Positions 35,603-44,515 of a stretch of DNA of 52,074 nt are shown in pieces; the first letter of the stretch is position 1; each line of letters begins with the position of its first letter. Where the stretch lies: NCBI GenBank assembly GCA_902527075.1, contig CABZNM010000005.1, positions 1 through 52,074 of the forward strand. Reading direction: 5' to 3'. A model generated the notes under the pieces. It was not told the origin of the DNA, ran no database searches, and saw nothing but the letters and a program-made list of their open reading frames with translations. A program made the translations under genes and the position numbers. Source of the stretch: an uncultured Pelagibacteraceae bacterium (GTDB taxonomy: Bacteria > Pseudomonadota > Alphaproteobacteria > Pelagibacterales > AG-422-B15).

Positions 35603-36808
35603 ATGCATGTGGCAATAATTGGTAGCGGTATCTCCTCCCTTTCGGCAATACATTATTTGAATAAAAATATTAAAATCGATTTATATGAGTCAAATGATAG
35701 AATGGGAGGTCACACTCATACACATACGATAAATGTTGAAGGACAAAACGTGAGAGTAGATACGGGGTTTATTGTACTCAACAATAGAAACTATCCAAAT
35801 CTTCTAGAACTATTTGATAAGTGTGATGTCGATATAAATAAATCAAACATGTCTTACAGTTTTAGTGATGACAATGATAGATGGTGCTCTAAAGATTTTT
35901 TTAATATCAAATATTTTTTATCGTTTAATAACGGAATTTTTTTCAAAAGTATTTTAAAATTCAATTCATTAGCAAGGAAAAGCAAGGATAGTAAGGTGTG
36001 CTTATCCCAATGGCTTGACGATAACAGTTTTAGTGAAGAATTTATCAATCATTATATTTTACCAATGTCCGCAGCAATTTGGTCAACTTTATCCGATAAA
36101 ATAAAAGAATTTCCTGCAGGTCACTTGTTTAAATTTTTTGATAATCACGGACTATTGGATATTTTTAATCGTCCACAATGGTATTCAGTTTCCAATGGAA
36201 GTGAAAGTTATATTAATAAAATTTTAGAGAAATCAAAATTAAATAAAATAAGTTTTAATGCTAAGGTAAAAATCAAGAGAAAAGACGGTAAAGCTATCTT
36301 AATCAGTGATGGAAAAGAAATTGAATACGATTTCATTATTTTTGGTTGTAATACAAATGCTATAAATGAAATACTTGCTGACAGTTCGGAACAAGAATTA
36401 AATGCCTTTAAAAATTTTAAATATTCTAAAAACAGTGTTGTTTTACATCAAGATGAGTCTTTCATGCCCAAAAATTTGAGCAATTGGAGTTCATGGAATT
36501 CATTTAACAGGGGCAATCATATATATCTTACTTATTGGATGAATAACCTCCAAAATTTAACAACAACAAAAAATTTATTTGTTACTATCGGAGATATAAG
36601 TAATTTAGAATTTAAAGAGATTCATAAAGAACTTACATACGAACACATCATTTATGATAGTGATACTCTAGAAGGTCAGCTTATGTTGCAAGAATTACAG
36701 GGCAAAAATAATTTATTCTTTACAGGTGCTTACTTAGGCTATGGATTTCATGAGGATGGTGTAAAGTCCGGATTAGATGTCAGTAATATGTTGAATAGTT
36801 TAATATAA
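35603..36808 (+). CDS. FAD-dependent amine-oxidase-like oxidoreductase
   Basis: This 401-residue flavoprotein has the Rossmann motif VAIIGSGISSLSAIHYL at the N-terminus and DRMGGHTHTHTI just after it, the GG doublet of amine-oxidase and phytoene-desaturase-like enzymes. The late FFTGAYLGYGFHEDGVKSGLDVS binds FAD. The GFHEDGxxSG form is typical of the group always found with DUF1365 and a CFA-synthase-like methyltransferase. Its stop overlaps the DUF1365 ATG by one base. The likely role is oxidation or desaturation of a membrane fatty acid; the reaction is not proven by the sequence. Confidence 0.88.
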   Translation: MHVAIIGSGISSLSAIHYLNKNIKIDLYESNDRMGGHTHTHTINVEGQNVRVDTGFIVLNNRNYPNLLELFDKCDVDINKSNMSYSFSDDNDRWCSKDFFNIKYFLSFNNGIFFKSILKFNSLARKSKDSKVCLSQWLDDNSFSEEFINHYILPMSAAIWSTLSDKIKEFPAGHLFKFFDNHGLLDIFNRPQWYSVSNGSESYINKILEKSKLNKISFNAKVKIKRKDGKAILISDGKEIEYDFIIFGCNTNAINEILADSSEQELNAFKNFKYSKNSVVLHQDESFMPKNLSNWSSWNSFNRGNHIYLTYWMNNLQNLTTTKNLFVTIGDISNLEFKEIHKELTYEHIIYDSDTLEGQLMLQELQGKNNLFFTGAYLGYGFHEDGVKSGLDVSNMLNSLI

Positions 36809-37539
36809 TGGATAAAAGTTTTTTCTTCGATGGTGAGGTACTTCATTCAAGAAGTTTTCCTAAAAAGCATTCATTTCATTACCAATACAAAAGCATTTAC
36901 AGTAAAGATGTATATTGTTTTCTGAAAAAAAAATATAATTACCTCTCAATATTTCCGCTTCGATACAATTTTACTCAGAAAATAATTGATGAAGAAATTA
37001 TTAATTGGTTTTCTAATTTTATAAAAATAAAATCATATAATAAAAATGACATAAAAATAGATCTTTTAAAAATACCAAATATTATAGGTGAGACATTTAA
37101 CCCAGTTTGTTTTTGGATACTTAAATATAAGGGTCAACTTAAGGCTTATATTGCAGAAGTGACAAATACGTTTAAAGAAAAAAAAATTTACCAAATTCAT
37201 AATGAAGGTGAAAATATAGGTTCAGACAAATGGATATCTATCAATAAATCAATGTATGTATCACCATTTTCAGAGAAGATTGGGCTATATAAATTTAATA
37301 TTAATCTTAGTCCTGTAATAATAAAAATTCACGAGTTTGATAAAGAAGATCAACTAGAGATTATTACACAATTGAACGGTGACTTAAGGAAGCTCAGCAG
37401 AAAAAATTTATGGATTTATACTATAAGGCTTCTATATAATTCTTTAAGTGTTCTTCCAAAAATTCATATACAAGCTCTAAAGTTATGGCTCAAAAAATTA
37501 AAGGTATTTCCTCATAAGGGTGACGGTTATGCTGAATAA
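36808..37539 (+). CDS. DUF1365-family protein
   Basis: This protein of 243 residues has unknown function. Typical features are GEVLHSRSFPKKHSFHYQY at the start, NPVCFWILKY and EVTNTFKEKKIY in the middle, and KWISINKSMYVSPF. The family is found between an FAD oxidoreductase and a CFA-like methyltransferase in many proteobacteria, as here. There are no membrane segments. Its end overlaps the methyltransferase start by 11 bases. Confidence 0.88.
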   Translation: MDKSFFFDGEVLHSRSFPKKHSFHYQYKSIYSKDVYCFLKKKYNYLSIFPLRYNFTQKIIDEEIINWFSNFIKIKSYNKNDIKIDLLKIPNIIGETFNPVCFWILKYKGQLKAYIAEVTNTFKEKKIYQIHNEGENIGSDKWISINKSMYVSPFSEKIGLYKFNINLSPVIIKIHEFDKEDQLEIITQLNGDLRKLSRKNLWIYTIRLLYNSLSVLPKIHIQALKLWLKKLKVFPHKGDGYAE

Positions 37540-38686
37540 TATTATAAAAAATTTAGTCAATAAAAGTCTAAAAAATACCTCCTATGGGAAAATTAAAATT
37601 ACTTATCCAGATAATTCGATTTTTTATTTTGGAAAAGCTGATGATGTTGCTGAAATAAAATTTAATTCTTGGAATGCATTATTTACTTGCTTATCTAAAG
37701 GAGATATTGGCCTAGCTGAAACTTATTTTAATAACGGAATTTCGTCTCCAGATATTTCAAAACTAATTCATTTCTTTTCATTTAATCTTGATGACTTACA
37801 AAAAATCTCACGTGGTAAAAATTTATTGAAAATAATTTATTTTATTAAGCATTTATTAAAAAGGAATACTATTAATGGAAGTAAAAAAAATATCACTGCA
37901 CATTATGATCTGGGCAATCAATTTTATAAATTATGGTTAGACGAAACGATGACTTATTCATCAGCGTTATTTGAAGATAAAAATTTATCGTTGAATGATG
38001 CTCAAAAAAATAAGTATCAGAGAATATTAGATGTAATAGATATTAAACCTGGTGAAAGAATCCTTGAAATAGGATGCGGCTGGGGTGGTTTTATGGAATA
38101 TGCAATAAGTAAAGGATATGAAGTCACAGGTATCACAATTTCTGATGAACAATATAAATATACAAAGAAAAGAATTGAGGACTTATCTTCAACAAGCACA
38201 GTTGAACTAATTGACTACAGGAATCTTAATGGAAAGTTTGATGCTGTTGTGTCTATAGAAATGTTTGAAGCAGTTGGTAAAGAATACTGGAATGACTATT
38301 TTTCAAAAATAAGAACACTTTTGAAACCAAAAAAGAAGGCAATCATTCAGACTATTACTATTGATGATAAATATTTTGATATGTATTTAAAAAGTGTTGA
38401 TTTTATTCAGTCTTATATATTTCCTGGTGGACTGATGGCCAGCGATAAAATTATTAATAAACTAGCTAGTATTTCGGAATTATCAGTTATAGATAAAAAA
38501 TCATTTGCTCAAGATTATGCTAGGACACTTGAGATCTGGAATAAATCATTTCAGACCAATTGGGACAGTATTAAAGTTCAGGGTTTTAACGAAAAGTTTA
38601 AAAAATTATGGATGTTTTATCTTAATTATTGCAAAGCTGGCTTTCTATCAAAAAGAATAAATGTTAGTCAATATACACTATCTTAA
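37529..38686 (+). CDS. Cyclopropane-fatty-acyl-phospholipid synthase-like methyltransferase
   Basis: This SAM-dependent enzyme modifies double bonds of membrane phospholipid acyl chains. The 385 residues show the CFA-synthase landmarks ITAHYDLGNQFYKLWLDETMTYSSALFED, the SAM site ILEIGCGWGGFMEYA, VSIEMFEAVG, DFIQSYIFPGG and the C-terminal NYCKAGF. I chose the ATG at 37529 with AAGGGTGA upstream; a GTG at 37520 is the alternative. Next to the FAD enzyme and DUF1365, it could make cyclopropane, 10-methyl or furan fatty acids; the sequence does not decide. Confidence 0.88.
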   Translation: MLNNIIKNLVNKSLKNTSYGKIKITYPDNSIFYFGKADDVAEIKFNSWNALFTCLSKGDIGLAETYFNNGISSPDISKLIHFFSFNLDDLQKISRGKNLLKIIYFIKHLLKRNTINGSKKNITAHYDLGNQFYKLWLDETMTYSSALFEDKNLSLNDAQKNKYQRILDVIDIKPGERILEIGCGWGGFMEYAISKGYEVTGITISDEQYKYTKKRIEDLSSTSTVELIDYRNLNGKFDAVVSIEMFEAVGKEYWNDYFSKIRTLLKPKKKAIIQTITIDDKYFDMYLKSVDFIQSYIFPGGLMASDKIINKLASISELSVIDKKSFAQDYARTLEIWNKSFQTNWDSIKVQGFNEKFKKLWMFYLNYCKAGFLSKRINVSQYTLS

Positions 38687-38711
38687 AAAACAAATTGATA
38701 AATAATTCTTA

Positions 38712-39278
38712 ATGCTTCAGAAAATTAATAAATATTTTATCAATTTTACATGTGTAATTATATTTGTGATTATAAGTTTTAGTAGTAATGCAGATACAAT
38801 GTTAAAAGATCATTTTAAAGATCCAAATCAATGGAGATATATTGCTGATGATGTCATGGGAGGTGTTTCAAAAGGCAATGTTAAGTTTCAAAGTGTTGAA
38901 GGTGGCAATATTGCTTTACTGCAAGGTGATGTTTCTACTCAGAACAACGGTGGTTTTATTCAAATCAGAAGAGCGCTTAGAGATATCGATCTTCACGATG
39001 CAAAATCAGTAAAAATCATCGCAAAGGGCAATGATCAAGCGTATTTTGTCTTTCTCAGGACCACTGGAACGGTTCTTCCTTGGCAATATTATTCAGCAGA
39101 ATTTAGAGTTACTGAGAACTTTGAGGAGTTTATTCTACCTATTGATAAATTCAAAAAATCAGGTCTTCTGATGACAGGTAAAGTCAATCCAAAAAATATC
39201 ACTTCTATCGGTTTAGTTGCTTTTGGTAGAGATCACGAAGCTGAACTGCATATTAAAGAAGTTGAATTTATAAATTAA
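38712..39278 (+). CDS. CIA30-family secreted protein
   Basis: This 188-residue protein has an N-terminal hydrophobic signal (about 8-27, ending SNA). The mature part, WRYIADDVMGGVSKGNVKF followed by NNGGFIQIRR and YYSAEFRV, matches the CIA30 / complex I intermediate-associated protein 30 domain, a galactose-binding-like fold. In bacteria such proteins often accompany stress or lipid-modification genes rather than complex I. It lies 26 bases after the methyltransferase gene, probably in the same unit. Confidence 0.82.
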   Translation: MLQKINKYFINFTCVIIFVIISFSSNADTMLKDHFKDPNQWRYIADDVMGGVSKGNVKFQSVEGGNIALLQGDVSTQNNGGFIQIRRALRDIDLHDAKSVKIIAKGNDQAYFVFLRTTGTVLPWQYYSAEFRVTENFEEFILPIDKFKKSGLLMTGKVNPKNITSIGLVAFGRDHEAELHIKEVEFIN

Positions 39279-39304
39279 TTTTACAAGATTTGTAGTTTAT
39301 TAAA

Positions 39305-39706
39305 ATGAAGTATCTATTCTTAATATTTTTTAGCATGGTGACTTTAGCCGAAGCTGAAATAATTTTGCGTCAATACAATGGACAATACTGCTATGATGGT
39401 GACACATGCTATGTCATGATTGATGGCAATAAAGCCAAGATTAGATTATTAGAGCTTGATACTCCTGAAATATCTAAACCCAAATGTGAAGCGGAGCTTG
39501 AGCTTGGCTTAGAAGCTAGAGACTATCTAAACAATCTTATTATTAATGCCTCATCAGTTGAGATTAAAACTGAGTATGAAAAAGATTATTTTGGAAGAAC
39601 GTTAGCACATTTAATCATTGATGGTGAAGATGCATCAGCTAAAATTAGAAGTAATAATCTAGGTGTAATATATGAAAGAGGTAATAAAAAAGACTGGTGT
39701 TCTTGA
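39305..39706 (+). CDS. Secreted thermonuclease-family (SNase-like) nuclease
   Basis: This 133-residue protein has a signal peptide (about 1-17) and the SNase core: YDGDTCYV (Asp31 and Asp33), IRLLELDTPE (Arg47, Asp52, Glu55), and DYFGRTLA (Arg98), which correspond to the calcium and catalytic residues of staphylococcal nuclease. Four Cys may form disulfides in the periplasm. It would digest DNA or RNA, possibly for phosphorus or nucleotide scavenging. Its stop is 16 bases before the cloverleaf RNA. Confidence 0.88.
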   Translation: MKYLFLIFFSMVTLAEAEIILRQYNGQYCYDGDTCYVMIDGNKAKIRLLELDTPEISKPKCEAELELGLEARDYLNNLIINASSVEIKTEYEKDYFGRTLAHLIIDGEDASAKIRSNNLGVIYERGNKKDWCS

Positions 39707-39722
39707 TACTTAGAGACATCTA

Positions 39723-39796
39723 GCCCCTATCGCTTAATAGTAAAGCAGGTCATTGGTAATGATCAGCCGCTGGAGCGTAACCAGCTAGGGGCACCA
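39723..39796 (+). tRNA. Aberrant tRNA-Thr (GGT)-like RNA with encoded CCA
   Basis: The 74 bases form a full cloverleaf. The acceptor GCCCCTA/TAGGGGC has 7 Watson-Crick pairs, the D stem GCTT/AAGC 4, the anticodon stem GGTCA/TGATC 5 (one G-U) and the T stem GCTGG/CCAGC 5. The anticodon loop TTGGTAA is identical to that of normal tRNA-Thr(GGT). Known ThrRS identity elements (G1-C72, C2-G71, G35, U36, A73) are present, and ACCA is encoded. The loops are abnormal: the D loop AATAGTA lacks the GG doublet, and the T loop AGCGTAA lacks TTC. It may be a specialised or divergent tRNA, or an early pseudogene. No promoter of its own is evident between the nuclease stop and its 5' end. Confidence 0.65.
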
Positions 39797-39837
39797 CTAG
39801 ATTGAAGAAACACATATCAGTAATATATTAAACACAA

Positions 39838-41877
39838 ATGAAACCTCCTCAGCCAAAAAAAATTCCAAAGATCCATACAGCGCACGGTGATGAACGTATT
39901 GATGATTACTATTGGCTAAGAGACGATGCTCGCAAAAATCCTGAGGTTATCTCCTACTTAGAAGCTGAAAATAAATACCTAGAGTCTTGGTTTAAAAGTA
40001 AGAACGATTGCAGAAAAGAAATCTATGATGAATTAGTCAGCTTTATTCCACCTCATGAAGTTTCTATGAAGGTTAAGTATGGTGATTATTATTATTTTTC
40101 AGAGATCTGTTCGGATCAACAATACAAAACATATTACCGTGAAATTAGCGGAAACAAAGAATTAGTCCTTGATGTCAATGAGTTAGCACAAAATTTAGAT
40201 TATTTCAATGTGGCCTCCATTACTCCTTCACCAAATAATCGTTATATAGCTTATGCGGAAGATTTATCAGGACGGAGAGAATACAATATAAAGATAAAGA
40301 ATTTAGAAACAGGCCAAATAATAGACGAAAGTATTCAAAAATCATCAGGAAGTGTGGTGTGGAATAAAAAAAATGACACGATTTATTACGCTCTTAAAGA
40401 TCCTGTTACTTTGATTGAAAATAAAGTGTTTAAACACAAAGTAGGCACTGACACAAAAGAAGATATTCTAATATACGAAGAAAAGGATACAGAATTTCAT
40501 TTACATATATTTGAGTCTAGAACGAAGAAATATCTCAACATCTATAGTAGCAAGACTGAAGCATCAGAAATATGGCTGCTGGATTTAGACGACGAAAATA
40601 GTAAGCCTTTCTGCGTTTTAGAAAGATCTGAAAAACATCTTTATTCTATCGAAGATACACCAGAATGTTTTTACGCAAGCAGTAATGCAAATGATAAAAA
40701 AAATTATGAAATCCTAAAATTTAATCTTGAACACATTAATAACTACGATAGCTGGGAAACAGTGATTGAACATAATAGCAAGATTTTAATCGAAGACTTT
40801 ATTGCCTTTCCTGAATATTTATACTTAGAAATTAGAGAAGATGGATTACCTAAGGTTCTAAAGATACATAGAAAGTCGCTTAATAGACAATACATCGAAT
40901 TTAGTGAGCCTGCTTTTTCTTGCTATTTAGCAAATAATAACAATTATTTTGATACAGAATTTTACTATGGCTATTCAAGTCCAAAAAAGCCTGGTTCAAT
41001 TTTCAAAGAGAACATTCAATCCGGTAAAAGTGATTTGGTATGGCAACAATCGGTAAGTAATTATGATGAAAACTTATATGAAGTGGAAAGACATAAAATA
41101 CTTGCTCGAGATAATACAAAAGTACCTGTATCTTTAGTTTATAAGAAAGGAATTGATTTAGAGAAAGCTCCTATCCTTGTTTATGGCTATGGATCTTACG
41201 GAATCATCATAGATGCTGCATTTAGAACTTCAATTCTTCCCTTATTGAACAGAGGTTTCATTTTTGCTGTTGCAAACATTAGAGGTGGATCTGAAATGGG
41301 ACGTCAATGGTATGACGATGGTAAAATTTTAAATAAGAAGAATACCTTTTATGATTTTATTGATGCCACTAAATCGTTGATTGAGAAGGGTTATGGTGAC
41401 AGTAAAAGTGTATTTGCAATGGGCGGTAGTGCTGGTGGTCTTTTAATGGGAGCAATCATTAATATGGAGCCAGAATTATATAAAGGTATTATATCAGCAG
41501 TTCCTTTTGTGGATGTTGTAACTACTATGTCTGACGAGTCGATACCTTTAACAACATTTGAGTATAAGGAATGGGGTAATCCAGCCAATAAAGAAGAGTA
41601 CTACTACATCAAAAGTTATTCACCATATGACAATATCAAGCCGTCTAATTATCCAGCTGTTCTAGTCACGTCAAGTCTTTATGATTCACAAGTTCAGTAC
41701 TATGAACCTGCAAAATATGTCCCTAAACTTAGAGAAAATAGTACATCGAATAATCCAATATTAATGAAGATGAATTTAGTAGGTGGTCATGCCGGTAAAA
41801 GTGGACGATTAAATGCTTTGGAAGAAAGCGCTCTAGATAATGCCTTTTTACTTTGCTTGACTAAAAATTCAAATTGA
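39838..41877 (+). CDS. ptrB: Oligopeptidase B (protease II, S9A family)
   Basis: This 679-residue cytoplasmic serine peptidase cleaves short peptides after Lys and Arg. The start PPQPKKIPKIHTAHGDERIDDYYWLRDD is typical of protease II. A beta-propeller domain spans roughly 75-400 and the alpha/beta hydrolase domain the rest. The triad is visible: Ser in AMGGSAGGLLMG, Asp in SSLYDSQVQYYEPAKYV, and His in VGGHAGKSGR. GGSEMGRQWYDDGKILNKKNTFYDF is also a family hallmark. Its stop overlaps the convergent urtE stop region by nine bases. Confidence 0.95.
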   Translation: MKPPQPKKIPKIHTAHGDERIDDYYWLRDDARKNPEVISYLEAENKYLESWFKSKNDCRKEIYDELVSFIPPHEVSMKVKYGDYYYFSEICSDQQYKTYYREISGNKELVLDVNELAQNLDYFNVASITPSPNNRYIAYAEDLSGRREYNIKIKNLETGQIIDESIQKSSGSVVWNKKNDTIYYALKDPVTLIENKVFKHKVGTDTKEDILIYEEKDTEFHLHIFESRTKKYLNIYSSKTEASEIWLLDLDDENSKPFCVLERSEKHLYSIEDTPECFYASSNANDKKNYEILKFNLEHINNYDSWETVIEHNSKILIEDFIAFPEYLYLEIREDGLPKVLKIHRKSLNRQYIEFSEPAFSCYLANNNNYFDTEFYYGYSSPKKPGSIFKENIQSGKSDLVWQQSVSNYDENLYEVERHKILARDNTKVPVSLVYKKGIDLEKAPILVYGYGSYGIIIDAAFRTSILPLLNRGFIFAVANIRGGSEMGRQWYDDGKILNKKNTFYDFIDATKSLIEKGYGDSKSVFAMGGSAGGLLMGAIINMEPELYKGIISAVPFVDVVTTMSDESIPLTTFEYKEWGNPANKEEYYYIKSYSPYDNIKPSNYPAVLVTSSLYDSQVQYYEPAKYVPKLRENSTSNNPILMKMNLVGGHAGKSGRLNALEESALDNAFLLCLTKNSN

Positions 41878-42564
41878 TACTTCATTTTTAAACGACGATT
41901 TATCTAGACTGTCTTTCTTAGATTCAGTAATAATTTTTCCTCTTTTCATGACATAGATATAATCTGCTAAATCAAATGCAAAATCAAAATATTGCTCAAC
42001 CAATAGTATGGTCATTCCCTGCTCATCTTTTAAATATTTTATAACTTCCCCAATTTGCTGGATGATGTTTGGTTGTATCCCCTCGGTTGGTTCATCCATC
42101 AGCAGTAGTTTTGGTTTTGAAATCATTGCTCTTGCAATTGCTAATTGCTGTTGTTGACCACCTGATAAATCTCCACCTCTTCTATTTATCATTTGTTTCA
42201 ATACTGGAAAAAGATCGAAAATTTCATCAGGTATGAAATGTTCATCACGTTTTAAACATGCAAAACCAGTTTCTAAATTTTCTCTTACAGATAATAATGG
42301 AAATATAAAACGGCCTTGAGGAACATACCCTACTCCTCTTTTAGCAAGTTGGTGCGAGCTAAAGTTGGTTACATTGTCACCCTCAAAAAGATAATTTCCT
42401 GACTTTGAGGGACAAATTCCTGATAAAAACTTTAATAAAGATGTTTTACCGACTCCATTTGAACCCATTAAACAAGTAATTTCTCTATTTTTTGCTTTGA
42501 GTGAAACGTCAAATAATATCTGAGAAGAACCATAGTAAAAATTCAAATTACGTATATCAATCAT
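41869..42564 (-). CDS. urtE: Urea ABC transporter ATP-binding protein UrtE
   Basis: This is the LivF-type ATPase of the urea importer, 231 residues. It has Walker A GSNGVGKTS, signature LSGGQQQQLAIARAM, Walker B LLLMDEPTEGIQPNI and switch LLVEQYFDFAF. GVGYVPQGRFIFPLLSVRENLETG is characteristic of UrtE. It is last of urtABCDE, two bases after urtD, and its end overlaps the convergent ptrB gene by nine bases. Confidence 0.95.
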   Translation of the reverse strand: MIDIRNLNFYYGSSQILFDVSLKAKNREITCLMGSNGVGKTSLLKFLSGICPSKSGNYLFEGDNVTNFSSHQLAKRGVGYVPQGRFIFPLLSVRENLETGFACLKRDEHFIPDEIFDLFPVLKQMINRRGGDLSGGQQQQLAIARAMISKPKLLLMDEPTEGIQPNIIQQIGEVIKYLKDEQGMTILLVEQYFDFAFDLADYIYVMKRGKIITESKKDSLDKSSFKNEVSI

Positions 42565-42566
42565 GA

Positions 42567-43349
42567 CTATCTTCCCAGATATACCTCAATTACTTCATTA
42601 TTAGAGGATACATGTTCTATAGAACCCTCTGAAAGAATTGAACCTTCATGCAATACAGTAACCTCACATTCAAGATCTTTTACAAATTCCATATCATGCT
42701 CAACAACAATAACTGATTTATCTACAGATAATTTTTTAAGAATCTCAACCGTCTGTCTTCTTTCATTAGAAGTCATTCCAGCTGCTGGTTCATCAATTAA
42801 TAATAGCTTTGGTTCTTGAGTTAATAGCATTCCTATTTCTAACCACTGCTTTTGACCGTGTGATAACTCACCAGCAGTTCTATCTTTTTCATTTTTAAGA
42901 CTAATTTCACCTAGTATTTTTTCTATTAGATTTTTTTCATCTCTATTTAATTTTTGGAATAAAACACTAAAAGGATTTCTATTTTTCTTCATGGATATAA
43001 ATAAATTTTCGAATACTGTTTTTAGCTCAAATACAGTAGGACGTTGAAATTTTCTTCCTATGCCCAGTAATGCTATTTGAGACTCACTTTTCGTTAGAAG
43101 ATTTTCATCCCAAACGACTTGATATTTTTGATCACTTTCAAGCCATACGTCTCGTTCACCAAATAATACTTTACCTTCATCTGGTTTTGTTTGGCCCGTA
43201 ATTATATCCATAAAGGTAGTTTTTCCAGCTCCATTAGGTCCAATAATCGCTTTGAGTTCATTTTTACCAATGCTGTAACTCAAATTGTTAATAGCTTTAA
43301 AGCCATCAAATGAAACTGAAATTTTTTCAACTTTCAATAAAGTATTCAT
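42567..43349 (-). CDS. urtD: Urea ABC transporter ATP-binding protein UrtD
   Basis: This is the LivG-type ATPase of urea import, 260 residues. It has Walker A GPNGAGKTTFMDIITGQTKPD, signature LSHGQKQWLEIGMLL (the SHGQKQWLEIGM form is typical of UrtD), Walker B LLLIDEPAAGMT and switch IVVEHDMEFVK. IGRKFQRPTVFE is another UrtD feature. Its start overlaps the urtC stop by four bases. Confidence 0.95.
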   Translation of the reverse strand: MNTLLKVEKISVSFDGFKAINNLSYSIGKNELKAIIGPNGAGKTTFMDIITGQTKPDEGKVLFGERDVWLESDQKYQVVWDENLLTKSESQIALLGIGRKFQRPTVFELKTVFENLFISMKKNRNPFSVLFQKLNRDEKNLIEKILGEISLKNEKDRTAGELSHGQKQWLEIGMLLTQEPKLLLIDEPAAGMTSNERRQTVEILKKLSVDKSVIVVEHDMEFVKDLECEVTVLHEGSILSEGSIEHVSSNNEVIEVYLGR

Positions 43350-44515
43350 TTTTCCTTAACAAATATATTTCTTAAAAAACCAATTATTCCATTTTCACTA
43401 AAAATTGTGATTATAACAAATCCAAAGCCTAACAAAACTGTCCACCAATTCACCCATTCTATAGTAAATATGCCCAAGGGAATATCGGGTGCCTGTCCAC
43501 CAGTAAACCATGACGAAAATAATGAAACAAAAGCGGCACCAATGATTGCTCCATACAATTTTCCTCTTCCTCCAATTGCAACCCATACAGCGAGATAGAT
43601 AGATGCAATAGGCGCAAGCTCTGCAGGATTAATTATACCTGCTTGAGGGTAATAAAGAGCACCAGCAACACTTGAGATTATTGCGGTTAACACAAAGATA
43701 AATAATTTATATATCTCGACATTATACCCTAAGAACCTTACTCGTGTTTCGTTATCTCTTATTGATGTAATAATTAATCCAAACTTACTTTTCATGAGTG
43801 AATGAAAAAGTAAAAAAATAGATATTAGAAAAATACAACTTGCCCAAAAAAACCCTATAGATATGACCTCTTGTCCTAAATATTCAATGCCAGGAATGTT
43901 CTGCAAACCGGAGAGGCCGTTATTACCCCTTAGACCACTGTCATTTTGAAATAAATATAGTGACAGAGCTAAAGTTAATGCTTGAGTTAAAATTGAGAGA
44001 TAAACTCCAGTTACTCTCGACCTGAATGCAAGCCACCCAAATATAAATGCAAGAATACCAGGTACTGCAATAACTAAAATTAATTGTAAACCAAGACTAT
44101 CTGCAAACATCCATATTGCTGGTATGTCATAGCCGCCGACAACTCCAAAAATCTGGTTTCCAATTGCATTTGATAATTCAGTTTCGGTTAATGGAAGCAA
44201 CTCATTAGTAGCAGCCTCCTGAACAATAATGGCTGTTCGCTCATACATTAGCCACATTCCAATCATGTAACCACCAAGTCCAAAAAAGGCGAAATGCCCT
44301 AGAGATAGAATTCCACAATAACCCCATACTACATCCATCGCCAAAGCAATTATGCATAGACAAACAGTTTTGCCTAAAGTTTTGACAAAACTAGTAGATA
44401 TTAATCCGTTTCCGTAAGGTTCACTAAAAAAAGTTATCAAAAGAGAAAATATAACAACAACTATTGTAAAAATTAATGTGTGTCGAGCTAGTAAATCATT
44501 TATTGAATTAGTCAT
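43346..44515 (-). CDS. urtC: Urea ABC transporter permease UrtC
   Basis: This is the LivM-type permease of urea import, 389 residues with about ten hydrophobic segments. The diagnostic stretch GYCGILSLGHFAFFGLGGYMIGMWLMYE is near 64-91, and VWVAIGGRGKLYGAIIGA is in the C-terminal half. It overlaps urtB by eight bases and urtD by four, showing tight coupling. Confidence 0.95.
   Translation of the reverse strand: MTNSINDLLARHTLIFTIVVVIFSLLITFFSEPYGNGLISTSFVKTLGKTVCLCIIALAMDVVWGYCGILSLGHFAFFGLGGYMIGMWLMYERTAIIVQEAATNELLPLTETELSNAIGNQIFGVVGGYDIPAIWMFADSLGLQLILVIAVPGILAFIFGWLAFRSRVTGVYLSILTQALTLALSLYLFQNDSGLRGNNGLSGLQNIPGIEYLGQEVISIGFFWASCIFLISIFLLFHSLMKSKFGLIITSIRDNETRVRFLGYNVEIYKLFIFVLTAIISSVAGALYYPQAGIINPAELAPIASIYLAVWVAIGGRGKLYGAIIGAAFVSLFSSWFTGGQAPDIPLGIFTIEWVNWWTVLLGFGFVIITIFSENGIIGFLRNIFVKEK

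Noticed and set aside
39723..39796. Interpretation of the cloverleaf as part of a two-piece tmRNA
   Set aside because: It has a complete anticodon arm with a Thr anticodon and no tag-coding segment; tmRNA lacks such an arm.
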